Shown here piece by piece: positions 44,774 through 62,450 of a DNA stretch of 64,000 nt. The stretch covers positions 9,742,817 through 9,806,816 of the forward strand of contig CM024169.1 in the NCBI GenBank assembly GCA_013433145.1, written 5' to 3'. A program made the translations under genes and the position numbers. The notes under the pieces are model-generated. The model ran no database searches and had not been told where the DNA came from. It saw only the letters and a list, made by a program, of their open reading frames with translations. Position 1 is the first letter of the stretch. Every line of letters starts with the position of its first letter. The DNA comes from Ascaris suum (lineage: Eukaryota; Nematoda; Chromadorea; Rhabditida; Ascarididae).

Positions 44774-47700
44774 AGTATTTCTCGAAAAACTGCTCATTAT
44801 GTTCAAATCATTTGTGATTTAAAAAAAGAAAACTGACATTAAACGTCGCAGTGATGGCTTTTTGCACTCGAATACTAAATATCTCCCTCACGTTTTCGTG
44901 ATTCGCTAGTAATTTTCAAGAGTTCTTTACTTAACAATGTCAAGTATTATCATGAGCAAGGCAGTGGATGAAGCTTAAGTCCTTTCGAATTTGCAAACTT
45001 TAATGACCTAAGTTCAAGGGTAGGCATCTGAAGAATTTCAGCTAGCCGAATTTCACGAAATCCCTACGATCAATTGAAAAGAGGATGTAGTAGAAATCGA
45101 GAAAAATGCGGTCGTCGTTTTTCATTTACCAACTTCGATCTTCCATCAGTACAGGTTTTTTGGACCGGCTTACCTATTGCTCTTCCTTTCCTTCCCGCTT
45201 TCATTCATCACTGACCGCGCGACGTTCATTTCATGGTTTTGTTTTCAGTGAGCCTCATCAACAGCAGCCGTTACTCTCCTTAAAATTTCTTGCCCGCCAT
45301 GGAATGTGTGTATCTCGGAGAACAAATTTCTGCTTGAAACTCTTTATTAGTACTGTGATTGTAACCGACTGAGATATTGAATGAAAAGCAGAAGTCCGTT
45401 TTCTGGTCATGAAGCACTCTAATAGATTAGGTTGTTTGCACCGCTGGTTCCTTTCGGACGACCCTGTGATCTGCAACGCTTCTGGAGCGAATTTATCATC
45501 GGCGCTTCTGTTCATCGCCGTTGTTATTCTTGAAGGTGGGTAAGATCCTGCTCCGGTCTGAGATTGAAGCTGCAGCAATGACCCCATCCGCCGCTCGATA
45601 GGTCTCTGAAAGCACCTAAGGCGAACCCTTCCAGGCTGCCCTAGCCATTGAAGTCGTATCGTCCTGCATTAACGCGTTTATTAATCGTAAGAAGTTACTC
45701 TATTATAAATACGGCAGCACGACCAATTCTCTCTAGAAAACAATTGTACTCACACCCCTCCCCCATCCCCTTCATTATCTCTTTGCACGGCACGCCGACT
45801 TCCACCGGCACTGACTTCGGCGTTAGGCAAACAACCGCTCTTGAACTCTCTGACAGAGATATTAGTATATTCATAAAGTAAGTCAAATCATCCTAGGGAA
45901 GAAAACGTAATGTGGTCAAGTATAGTTGTAACATTGCCATACATGATGCCTATTCGTTGTGTAAAGCAGAGAGCACATTGCCTCGCTGGCGTTACGCAAC
46001 TTTTAAATCTGATGCGCGCCTGCAGTCCGTGCTGCAAAAATCCGAAATGTGGCTCTTAGAATACTGTTTTCAACCGTTGTAGCATTGGCTCCGACTGGAC
46101 GATTTCTAACCACCGCGACAGTTTCGCTTTGCAGATATATAATTTCTGCTTTTAGCAGATCGTAGTTTTGGACTAAACGCCAAAGACAGTCATCAAAAAG
46201 ATGGATGTGGTACGAGAGGCCAGAGAATTCCGTGATGGTCTTGAATGAGTGGATTAATCTAATCACTGTTCACATTTCTTATCCAGAAAAAAGCTGACCG
46301 AAATAGGAAACAAAGTTTTTTTTGAAAAATTCGTGTCACGATCGATAACTTCAAATAAACTAAGGGTTAGTGCTAAATGTAATTTTTTTTGGGCAGAGTT
46401 CTGTAAATGTAAGTGGAGAAGTAATATAGATTTTTAGTGAATAGAAATGTTGTGTATTTGGCCTCACTGACAAATATGGCCAACGTGTCAGAAAATTCGT
46501 CATTCTCGACCCCTCTCCTCACATAAACAATAATGCATTTGCATAAACAATAAATAAAACTCATACACATATGAACATAGAAAATCGGAGTTGAGTTGCA
46601 CATATAGCTACATAATACGTAAAGCTTGAGTAAATATTAGCCAAAAGTGCATAAAGATATTTGCTATACAATGCATCAGCTATGAATAAGAACCACTTAA
46701 ATTAGCCGAATTACTGAAATCATGTACGCCTTTTACGTCTGATCTCAGAGCAAAAAAGGATTGCCCTCTTCGAAGTTAAAAACGCAAATGATCATTCCCT
46801 CTTCCTCCCATCCTCCTAGATCAATTGTCTAGGGACAGCTGCTTGCAACTAGCTAAGGCATGCTTCAAGGTGTGAATAAGGAAAGCTACCTATATGAAGG
46901 AATGGCATTCTATAGTGAGTATTAATTGCGTGAAGGAATGGAGTTCTTCTGTGGGTAATCGTTGATGTCAAACGAGTCGTTACTCTGTTTGCTACGATCT
47001 TTAACACTGAATGTGGTCCGTTGTGCACGGTTCACAATGCAAATTGAGGAGCAGCTCGATCCGGATGTACCTTCACGATTCGAACGTCGCTGCCCAATCT
47101 AGAACAACTGACTAAAGCCGTTCATCCGATTGACTCAAAAATATTAAGCAAATTGAGAAATATGTCACAGTAGGTGGTAGATTCGTTTGCAAATATACTC
47201 ATTGCATTAAGTCATTGCATTGCAGTTATACTCATCAGGCAATTTCATGTAATAAAGCATCCGCATGCGTCCACATACAAATTAATCCGATCGACAGTGG
47301 AAACCTTCTGCGCAAAGATTTGATTTGCACGACTTTGCCAGTGTGGAATGCAACCACATCACTTTAAGAAGTGCTTTGATTCACTAGCTTCCCGACGGTA
47401 CGAAGGTGTTGTAAAATTTTTGAAAAGCTGATGCATTTATCTGAAAGGCGATCAATCTATAATGCGCATTGTGGCCACCAAGTTTTCTATCTCTACTTTC
47501 AACGGTTTCCAAATTAACAGCACAAACACACGCGTGAATTTTCTTGACGCAAATTATAAGAAGCAAGTAACAATAGCAATCTGTCCCTCAGTAAACAACG
47601 CTCAGATTGAGAAATAAAAAGTTTAAACTTTCCAGCCATGTCTGTTAAGCGACCGTCAGAGATGAGCACTTCGTCTCAGCTCTCTCTCATTCCTCCTCTC

Positions 47701-49020
47701 TCTGAGCCACTTCAAGAACCTGGCAAGTTAAATTGGAATAATCCTGAACGGCGACACTCCGAACTACTTTTAAAAAGACCGAAATCCTATTTAGGACCAT
47801 CATTTATGGCACCCAGAATTCCGAGCGCGCACCTTTGGCACGCCGAGTGCCAGAAGTACTGGTGAACAAATTCCGTCTTTGCAGCCACTCATTCGGTGGC
47901 CATCAATTCTGTTGCCTCCGATTTTTGGGGCCTATCAAGCTCGGTGGCTGCCGAATCTTGTTCGAGGCCCCCTGAAAATCAGAACGCCAATACTACTCCG
48001 AACTAGCGACTCGTTCTCTTGCATTGAATAGCAACGCCTGCCTTCCAGTGAGCAACAAAATCCTCGTTTGCATAATGCTCAAAGTCCATCGTCATAAGGA
48101 CGACAAGAATAAGGGCAACCTTGTTGCATTTTGCGTCTGGCAAGCCGCGGAAAGCTCCAATGTCAAAGATGTTTTTGAAACGTTTAAATAGGTTTGAAGT
48201 AAATCTACTGACCAAGAGAAAACCAAATCATATGTTCAGGACTTGCGGCGGAAACTATGCCGTTTCCGATGGGAAAAATCTCCACTGCATGATTAAATAA
48301 TAGCGAGCTAAATTCCTGGTTAGAGATTGATGTGTGCGGCATTTGTTTGTGTTACGTGTATGCATACCTAAGCAGGTGTCAATGCGTATGTTCGCGCGTC
48401 TCCTCGAATAAATTTTTCGACTCTCAGGACCCATTGTGATAAAAATGGCAAATAGAACCGATAACCTCAGACTCGTTACCGTTAATGGCGTTCTCTATGA
48501 GCCGTTGGCAGTTAAAGGGGCAACAAAATGTGCACGCCAATTTTAGTCCACTAACAATCCGAGAGGGCCGGAAAAGAAATTTTCGTTTGAGGAAATTGTG
48601 TAACCGATCGAATTCGTGTATTTTTCGTATTCAGCATCTCATGTGAGACAGTTTTTTATTCCGATGGATCGAAATGCAGAAGCGCCTATGGGAAATCAAG
48701 ATGGCAAAAGCCGATTTATGTTTTTTTTTTTAGCTGAACTGAAGCAAAATAAGGCGATATGATGCTTTAATGTTGATCGATGAGCGATTTATTTTCAGCA
48801 TAGTGAGAAAACCAAGAACACCCCAAAATTATGAGGATAAATTCACTTTTGCTGCTGGTCGAAAGTGCAGGGAAAAACGTCAAATGTACGCATTCTTTCG
48901 AAAGGATTAATGCAGCACTATTGACAAACACGCATGGGTGTGCGCGTTATAAGTTTGTGCAAGGAAAATGATAGAACGTACGAAATAGGAGATAGACATG
49001 ATCGTGTTAAGTCTCGCAAC
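44774..49020. other. No assigned gene (about 4.2 kb)
   Basis: Open frames on the - strand at 45258-45587 and 46003-46266 are moderately protein-like but have no clear splice sites or domain; they may be repeat-derived. A + strand ATG at 47638 directly follows an AACTTTCCAG acceptor-like site and opens a 75-codon frame, but it shows no coding bias or clear donor. The block at about 47820-48000 is GC-rich and repeat-like. Nothing else was accepted. Confidence 0.35.
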
Positions 49021-49196
49021 TTCAGATGAGTATAGCCATCTAGAGCGTTCGGCAAGCTGTTCGAGTGGCATCCAAGGATCGTAAACAGCCGTCACTTTTG
49101 TTGCTTCTTCACCCTCTTTCATTGCAATTGGCAACAATTTCTCAACGAGACTTCTTGTCAGTGACTGAAATGTTCGTTGCTCATGAGAAAGTGCTA
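49021..49196 (-). CDS. Orphan internal exon of an unknown gene
   Basis: On the - strand, 176 bases are open between a good TATATTCAG acceptor and a GTTGCG donor, with phase 1 in and phase 0 out. The peptide (58 complete codons) has a helical start (RTFQSLTRSLVEKLLPIAM), then EGEEATKV and VYDPWMPLEQLAERSRWLY. Composition and the run of charged residues look like real soluble protein. The frame stays open beyond the donor to a stop near 48907, so a terminal exon with a hydrophobic end is an alternative. Neighbouring exons were not found and I do not recognise the family. It lies about 1.5 kb downstream of the Ser/Lys-rich gene on the same strand. Confidence 0.45.
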
Positions 49197-50505
49197 CTGA
49201 ATATACCATTGATTCGTTGAGATGAAACGACAAAAGTGAGATCGGTTATCGATTCTGGTGAAGCAAAGTAGAGTTTGGCTGAGATATTGGTTTGTTGACA
49301 AATGAGACCTACGTACAGCTAGAATTCGAGCCTACAACCATTCATTGTTCACTTAGCAGCAGAAGTGGGCACATGTGCGAAAAAAACTTTTGCATAAGTA
49401 ATCACTTTAAGGAGAATATTTTCGGAAGTGCGGCAGCGAATCTGGCAGATCCACTTGTATACAAAAGCTTTTCAAGTGCGCGTATAAGCAACAGGATTTC
49501 ATAAACGCTGCGACTGCAAGAAAATACGTTCAAGCATACAAATCAAGTGCTACATTACAGAAAATGAACGGGTAATTTGGAAATTTTCAATGGATTGGAA
49601 ATTCCGCAAAATGGGAGAAGATTTCATTTCCCCGCTTGAAAATTTCTGTATAGTAGGCGGCTGGTTAACTTCACATCAAACAGCAAGTCACTGCGACGTG
49701 CAGATCAGCACAGGTATGACGTCGCAGGCGTTGAACGGAAAAAGACAAGGTGCGGAAAGTGGTCACGAAGGCTACGAGGTGGAAGTGAGCGTGCACCCAT
49801 ACAGTGCTAGGCGATGGCGCAGCAGTGAGGAAGGGAGAAGGAAGCATTACAAGTATGAAAAGTTTTTCGTATGCCCCACACACATGAAATTCTTTTTGTT
49901 GGCAGATTAGTTGCAGCTGGGAAGGCTTCAACAATTTTGAGTACTGCTGGTTGTTAGTTTCTCTGGTATTAGGCGCCGCATACCCCAACCGTATCATGTC
50001 GCAATCGCAGCATGCCGCGGACAAGTTCACAAAGACAATTAACTCTAACGAGTCTTCAATTTATTTGTGTTTTATAGAGAAGTCGATAAGCATTGTTAGC
50101 TGGAATCCATTTTCGAATAAACACACATCTTTGATTTATCTGACCCACTGCTAGGGTTATGTAAGTGGCAATGCATATGACTTATAAACTCTTTCAAGAT
50201 CGATACTGAAATACGGCAATCGTTTTTTTTTTTTCAAATTGAAGTTGGGGCTCTTTGATTAGATGGCCAAAAACATCGAAAAATGCTTGGCTAGTTTCGT
50301 AACGATGTGTGGCCACAGTTAAACGATAACTATATGATGAATCTTATCACACATTCATTGACATGGGATTGAAAGAGTCTCCAACTAACTCAAAAGAAGA
50401 AGTAGAATCAGCAACTGGCCAACTTTCAGACAGCTATTTATCTCAATTTTATAGGGCTTATTATAATTATTAGCGCTTCAAGATGTAAAATACGATGTAG
50501 TATTG
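49197..50505. other. No assigned gene (about 1.3 kb)
   Basis: The block at 49660-50030 is GC-rich with open frames on both strands but no splice sites or recognisable peptide. The upstream exon of the orphan - strand exon should lie here or further away; none was found. Confidence 0.4.
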
Positions 50506-50511
50506 TTTATT
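50506..50511 (-). promoter_or_regulatory. Polyadenylation signal AATAAA (- strand)
   Basis: A perfect AATAAA on the - strand, about 200 bases after the stop codon of the Ser/Lys-rich gene. Confidence 0.55.
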
Positions 50512-50712
50512 TTTTATGTCCACGTGTCGTTTTGGATGACCATTGACACACTGAAGGAGGATCACTGAAACCGATATCTCTTTTGGTGTCATTATTGTTA
50601 CACCAGGCGAACAACTAATAGGCTTATGTGCTTTGATGATTCCTTTTCTCACCTAAATCCCTCTGCGTTCGTCAATTTAACTTCTCCTCTCAAGTGCTCT
50701 CCATGAATTATT

Positions 50713-53700
50713 TTAGTAATTGCGACGTACAGGCTCATCTTCCTCTTTCTGCACTTTCTTTTCATTGCTTGCAGCATCTTTTTTTCTCTTCAATGAAGAA
50801 TCCCTTTTTTCTCGTTCCTTTGACTTCTTAGAAGAGTTTGAACGTGACGATCCGCTTGTTGAAGAAGAAGCTTCGATAGAATCCTCCTTCAATGGTAAAA
50901 GTCATACTTTTGCGATCATCCATCAGGTGAGCCCATCAATAAACGATGAATGGCGCCATAAAAATGTTGTCTTTCAAGTTTTATTTTCATTCTTCACGTC
51001 GGCAGAACGTTACTCATCAAAAGATTATCGCCATTAGGCCGAATGTGTCCTGGCGATACTATAGATCCTTAAGACTAAGCAGGCCTAGACACACCTTCTC
51101 TTCCAATGCGGTTTGTGACATTCTTCTGTATTATCTAATAATGAACAGTACTTGTGCCCTTTGGTCTTCATTTCCCTCTTGTATGCTGAATAGGCATTAA
51201 TCGAGTCATTCATTGCATTGCCAAACCGACTGAATTTGCGTCAACACGAATTATCTTTATTCATTTTGTAGTGCAACTTATCTAGTTGCATCCCATTGGA
51301 CGCCGTTTGGCACCTTGAGTCACCTTAGCTCTAAAATGCTCTGATGGGGCGTTTATCTAGTTGGCACCTTAACAAAGCAATCAAGCCTACGAAAATTTGC
51401 TTGAGCACCATAGCGTTTGTAAAGGAGAACAACATTTATGTGAATAATGTGATCTATTAACCATTAAAAGTTTCCGTTTATTTCGAGCAGATGAAGCCGA
51501 TTTTGGAGATGATGAGTAACTTTTTGAAGATACTGAACGACTTCGCTCTGTCGCATCCACTTCCAACTCGCCTTCTGAAAATTTATTCAATAGGCATATT
51601 TCACATTAAAGAGCTAATGCAAAATGGATGTTTGATAACTATAGAACGGTCTAATATGATTAAAAAACAATTACCGTTGCTGTCATCAATGCTGAAAGCC
51701 TCAATCATATTTAACTACTGTTGTATAGAACGAGTAGCTATAGTCAATTCAATGTTTTTAATTATGCAAAATACAGGCTAAGTACGAGGCTATGATACAC
51801 TAGGAGCTAAGGTGGTGAACCAACTTGAAGCGTTAGGTCCCATCTTGGAGTAATGCAACAAGTGCTGAGACCGCCATCAAATTTTTGATTAAAATGTCTC
51901 TGTTTCAATCTGTCTTTAAAATGTGTGGCATCGTTAGCAATTGCATTATGAAATACTCCAAAGAAAAGGGCCGTTTTGCTGTGCAATGTCGCACACCTCT
52001 CTACTCCACTTATTTTATCCGAAAATAGTCATTGAGTCCAATAATGCGCTTGTAAAATTACCTTTTTTCGCGTCACCGTTCTTCCTTACCGACTTTGAGC
52101 TTTTCATTGATGCGACATCTTTTTTTGCAGTCTGCCATTTAAAATGATGCAATTCGTTGTATATTAATGAATGAATTCGATTCAGATTGAATTTTGTATA
52201 TAATAGATTTATTTTCAAAGCAAACAATCGTCGTTGAATGGTAAATTCCTTTTCTTCCTTTACAAATTAACCAAATTCTTTTAAACGCTCGCGCAGTTAT
52301 TAGTGTATTTTCCCACATATGCTCGTTTGAGAGCAAACGCATTCAAAAGAAAGGCTAGGAAGCTGGGGCCCACTCTCGCTTGCCGAATCTTTGATCTAAT
52401 TCTTGCGTGATGTGAAGCTAGAGTAACGATCGCTATGACGAAAAACGTTTACATCTTGAGGAATGAGTTAGAAATCGAGGTAGCAGTTTACGTCCTGCCA
52501 GGCCACAAGCAGAGATGCGTGAGTAGCGATCATTTTTTAAAACGGTTATAGCTGAAGAAGATTGCTCCCGCCACCATTCAGTTTAAATAATTTCATTCGA
52601 ATGTGAAGGCATTCCGATAAGAAGAAAACTAATCTTACCTTCCTGCGCGAATCAAAATTAGCCGAGAATTTTGTGTGCATTTGATGCGAAGGTGTGTGAA
52701 CCATGGCAGGAACAACTTTTAGAGGTACTGCCGCTGGTGAAGGTGTATGCCGCTGTGCACGCCTCCATCCTGGTAAAACCCTCATTCAGCTTTCCTTAAT
52801 CAATGCCTAGCAGAAGGAACTATATTTTTGCATTTAGTACCACTCAATGTTCAAGGATGTGTCCTGTATATCATTGGCTGCATAATTCGCGAATCCCGTG
52901 TGCAAGGATTTCGAATACGCTCGTACGATTTATAAAGACCGGAACGGTAAAGTCGAGGAAAGCGTTAGGGGCATTCTTGATCCTCCTGCTCACTTATTAT
53001 TTCGTTATGATCTTTCCTGGAAGGACAGGCAAGAAAATCACTTGCACTTCCTCTTTCTTGGAACAACGACAAGCAAGAAAATTTGCGAATTATAAAGCAA
53101 CCATGGACTCCCACCCTTTCTCCGTCTTTTTGCTTACAGCAGTCTGCTTCTGCTCAAAATGAAGACAGCACGTGAGCGGAAGGAGAGTGCCACCTGCCAG
53201 GCTCTTAATACGAGCACAGCTATAAGTTACATTACGCTGCAAACTTGAATATGTGACCTCGAATTCACCCAAATTTGGCAATTCGAATCGACTCTTATGA
53301 CACTTTAGCACGTCCAGCACCTTCTTACCCCACTTTTTATAGCGATCATATTACAGAAACCTAGGCTGCGAGGCAGAAGTACCCTAAAAGTTGCGGACAG
53401 ACAAGCGCACAAGATGCATACGCATGGACAGATACGAATAACCATCGGTCACTTCTAAAAACTACGGAAATTTGCAACAACTCATCGATGCGCAATGCAA
53501 ATAAACGAGTAGCAAGTGACCGACTGACCATGCAAATGATCCTGTTCGAAAACCCGTTTCAGTGCATAACGCAGCTGCGAGATGATGCGCATGGGGAATG
53601 TACAAAACGCAGCCGGACTGTAAACTAATTAATTAACGAATGAAGTCAAGGTTTCATACGCCTTCTTCTTTCAATCGTTCTTGACTGACTTTCTCCTTCC

Positions 53701-53790
53701 CGTTCATCCCTTCGATGAAAATTTGCATTAGCCACCTTACGCATATGTATTTCTGTTCTCTGGAGGAAGACGACTGCTTCTACTTCTCCT
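50713..53790 (-). CDS. Ser/Lys-rich, probably disordered protein, 3' exons
   Basis: On the - strand, five exons join in phase: 53741-53790 (50 bases, least certain), 52639-52769, 52062-52131, 51462-51574, 50713-50886, ending at TAA 50713-50715. Splice sites include the GTAAGG and GTAAGA donors of the first two exons and a TTTTCAG acceptor at 51574; the last intron uses GTTAAT and TTGAAG. The predicted C-terminal half is hydrophilic and low in hydrophobics: HTPSPAAVPLKVVPAMVHTP, then EGELEVDATERSRSVSSKSY, then SSSTSGSSRSNSSKK and KSKEREKRDSSLKRKKDAA. Basic clusters such as ARNKRK and LKRKK resemble nuclear localisation signals, and the many Ser next to basic or acidic residues suggest phosphorylation. 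A nuclear regulatory or RNA-processing role is possible but is inference; no domain is visible. The 5' exons are unassigned. Confidence 0.6.
52803..53162. other. Intron of the Ser/Lys-rich gene with antisense open frames
   Basis: Two overlapping + strand frames are open here (119 and 65 codons). The shorter one (52898-53095) has a protein-like stretch around VEESVRGILDPP but no ATG and only weak splice sites. I treat them as unsupported. Confidence 0.3.
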
Positions 53791-54638
53791 CTGTGAAGTG
53801 ATAATTGACAGGAGTTTTCGTTCGGTCGGCAACTACTTTGTTATCAGTGTACTTACGGTCGCTGCAAGCGGTGCAAAATTACCACATCTGCTAATTTTAC
53901 CCGAAGGTCCCTCCCTAATTCCGGTCAAGCGAGTGGTTTTCAGATTTGTTTGAAGTAACGTCTGCATTATGCATAACGAGATCCACCGCTGTCATGTAAA
54001 TACAACATTCATAGCGTATGCATTTTGTGTGCTTTGTGAGCAGTAGCTATTCCGCTTTTGTATCCGTTATAATGACTCGATAAGAGGAATAGCAATTTTG
54101 GATTGAAATTTCTTTCTTCATTGTCGTGATTATACGAACTACGCTGCTACCTTTATTTAAAAATAATACTTCATTGTTATTTACGAGTTAAACTTTATAT
54201 ATTGTCGAAAACAGCAATGTTTTTTTGAACATTTTAGACTTTACTTTCTACTGATTCTCGTTAAATTCTCGTTGAATAATTTTCTGCATTCCGCCTAAAA
54301 TCAACGATGGTGATTGTATTTTTTTTCTTATATCGAATATGACGACGAAGCTCATATACAAAAGCCTTCATCAGCCTTTATCGTAGACAAAAGCGAAAGA
54401 GAAAACGAAAGTTTGAAAAGCATTTAAAACTCGCCAAGTAATTGCGATATGTATATGAAAAGTCTAAGGGACCGAATAATTACAGGAAATTTGCATATGG
54501 TACTGCAATGAAACAATCAATACATATTTCCAACAGTCTTTCATGAGCGCCTAATTGACATTCTTTTAAGCAATCATAATGCGTAAAGTGAAGAGAGTGA
54601 GGCAAATCTGTTCGGAATCACGCTGAAGTGAACGAGAG

Positions 54639-59854
<5,216 letters not shown>

Positions 59855-61420
59855 CTGCAAAATTATACCGAGTGATATTGCAGTGAATAGAGTACTAAAA
59901 AGGACTTTATAGTTATATTTTGCCGAGTTACTGTGTGAAATAAGTAGCTTAGCTTCCTTGTCAGTTCGCAGACTCTAATTCGTTCAGAAAAAACACCAAG
60001 CTATTTTCTTTTAACTATGCTCAGGATGAAAGAGTAATGCCTGAATTCGCTGGATAAACAACAGAAAAGCGTAAGAGTAAAAGTTAATGCGAGACAACAA
60101 AATGGAATCTATCTTTGCGACATCATGCTGCAACAAGGTTTGATGACCTCCCCCTCCCTACTTATTACGACTGTTACTATAATTGATACTCAACGCTACA
60201 AATGTAACCAATTAATTTCATTGCATAGTCTATCCTGAAAATGAAATTTTTCGCTGAGAAAAGTACAATGACGTACTGTCCAATTTTAAAAAGTTGTATA
60301 GGTCTACTATCAGTATAGTTTAAGTGGCAATTTGCATTACAACTTCAATGTAATAGAAGTCGGACAAAGTATAGTAAAAGTAGTTCTACCCAGGAAAATG
60401 TAAAGCGTAGTATACGCAAAACAAGTTTACCCATATTATTTATAGAAACAATGTAAAACTTGAAAAATGTCGGCATGAAAAAATCGCTTGCATAACCATC
60501 ATCAATTAAGGTTACTCGGTTAATAACATATTATAGCAGCAGATAAACGAAGTTATATCGAATCTGTGGGCCAAAACATTAACCCATGCAGAAAACAAGA
60601 AACCTACCACTCTTTGACTTGAAATACGGCAGCAACAGTACGGTCGTGTTAAAAATATAAAATCTTAGTGGTTTGCTAAGGCTAATTGACAATTTCGAAC
60701 CTTCAAACTTTTAGACAGATCCATGCTTTGGTTACTTGCCGAGCAAAATTCACAACCACAAACGCTCATTATTAACTCACTGAAGTAATGAACTCGATGT
60801 TGCAATTTCCCATCATTTGTACCGATATGACTGGTGGTATGCCAACCGTTCGAAGATCGCATTGAATTCGTAGCTCATATGGTCAACAAAAATATAAGTT
60901 GAAGTATTACAGCAAAAAATATCTTATAACCGCCATTATATAAATTGACATTAACGATTTTCGACAAGAAATTGAGCGATGATTGATGCTCCTTGTTTTG
61001 TTCTATGTAGAAGATCCGATCAATTTTATCTTCCTTAATGATGCGCTTTAGAACTATATGGATGAAGTTTAGTGCTTGAAAGGTGGCTAAGAAATAATTA
61101 CCCATTTCTTTTATGCACCTAAAAAATGATGCTGCCAGATTGCCAAATGGTACTACATCTCAAAAAAGGTTGTAGTACAAGCACAGCATGCGAATTCCCT
61201 GCCTGAAGAATACAGTGGTTGTCTCAGTCTTGAAGAGATGGAACGCAGTAATATGTACGTTAAAAATTGAGCTCCTGAGTCTTCTAAAGACAATGCTGTG
61301 CTAATTTTTGGCAAAAATATTTGCACAGTCCTACCAAATTAATGAATAAATGAAGATATAAAAGTAACACCTGTCATGATTGGCTGTGCCTATAAAATTG
61401 AAGTGAACAAACTGACGAAT
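59855..61420. other. No assigned exon; expected location of the ACADM 5' exons
   Basis: The first recognised ACADM exon needs a phase-0 upstream exon encoding the N-terminal helices. I searched the - strand for the Gln-Gln-Lys and Ala-Arg-Lys-Phe region typical of the family and found nothing convincing. AT-rich sequence with short frames only. Confidence 0.4.
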
Positions 61421-61985
61421 TTCACCGTAGACTCGTAGAGACGCGCGGATGCACAGTAGCAATTAATTTTATATTTGGAAGGATCACAGGCACTTTTGAT
61501 ACTCCGTAACGCGATTTCTTTAGTTCTCTGCTGCGTGTTCAGCGAACCCTGCAGCAGGCTGCTACAGCGCGATTTCATCACATAAGGAGCAAAATGCTTG
61601 TGGATGGGGAGTAGGTGTATGTCAGTGGGACGTTAGAGTGCGGGAGTAGTGAGCTGGGTGCGAACGATGGTGAAGGGGGCTGATGCGTCTTGTCGGAGTG
61701 GGTTTCTTCGTTACGGGAGGTCTGTGTAGAGATGGCGACTCATCTTCTTCTGGGAGTTGCTGGCAGTCGGTTCTTTGTTTTTGAAGTGGAGTCAAGAATT
61801 TCCGCTGCTATCGAGAACGAGAGCACAGACATTCACTGTGCGTACTAGTGTTGAGTAAGAACTCAGAATTCGAGGCTGCTGTCGAAGCGTCCTGTACTTT
61901 CCAGCGTAAACCTCCGATTCGGAGACGCCCGATGACCTCCTGGTCTAAGCCTTCCCAACCGCGGGCCTTACCTTACAAAAATAAG
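61421..61985. other. GC-richer block, possibly repeat-derived
   Basis: This block is clearly more GC- and G-rich on the + strand than its flanks, with sharp edges near 61421 and 61985. Open frames are short. A - strand frame at 61390-61581 (with QRTKEIALR) ends at a GTGAAA donor-like site but is not recognised. The edges and composition suggest an inserted repeat or a non-coding RNA gene; neither is shown. Confidence 0.3.
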
Positions 61986-62450
61986 CAGTCAGTAACGGCA
62001 GCACTATTGCAATTTAATTAATACCAGGAATATTATTGTTGGCGGCGCTAATTTCACTGACAAGACTAGATAGAATTAGTAACAGCAATGACTTGATAAT
62101 GCTACTTGTGGGTCTGCTAGTAACAGTAGGGGTGACTGCAAGTACTGGTAGATTATAACGGAGAGTATTCAGCAGATTGCTGACAGCAATAGTGACTAAT
62201 TACTATTGGATACTGTTAGGTAATATTAAATGAACACTTCCTCTGCTGCTGACTGCACCAATTTTCGTAACCAATACTCATTACCGGTACTGGTTGCAGT
62301 AGCGATAATAGTCCAGGTAGTAGTACCGTTGATTATTACTGTTTTTACAGTCACAATGCTACCGCTGGCTACAGTTACTATAGCTGGCATTGGCAATAAC
62401 AGTATTACTTAATACTGGTAATAGTAAGCAGTGCTGGTGGGAAACAAAAA
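61986..62450. repeat. Cryptically simple trinucleotide region
   Basis: Some 450 bases are built from recurring AGT, GTA, TAC, ACT, GCA and TGC triplets (such as GTAACAGTAG, TACTGGTAG, GGTAGTAGTACC) without a clean tandem array. It resembles a heavily mutated trinucleotide microsatellite. The small + strand frame at 62230-62412 is a by-product. Confidence 0.65.

Noticed and set aside
52898..53095. 65-codon + strand frame inside the - strand Ser/Lys-rich gene
   Set aside because: No ATG, weak acceptor, no donor and no recognisable family.
61390..61581. - strand frame considered as the missing ACADM N-terminal exon because of TQQRTKEIALR
   Set aside because: It cannot be aligned with the conserved N-terminal helices beyond a few residues, and its GTGAAA donor is not in phase 0 with a matching peptide before FPWDIVKK.
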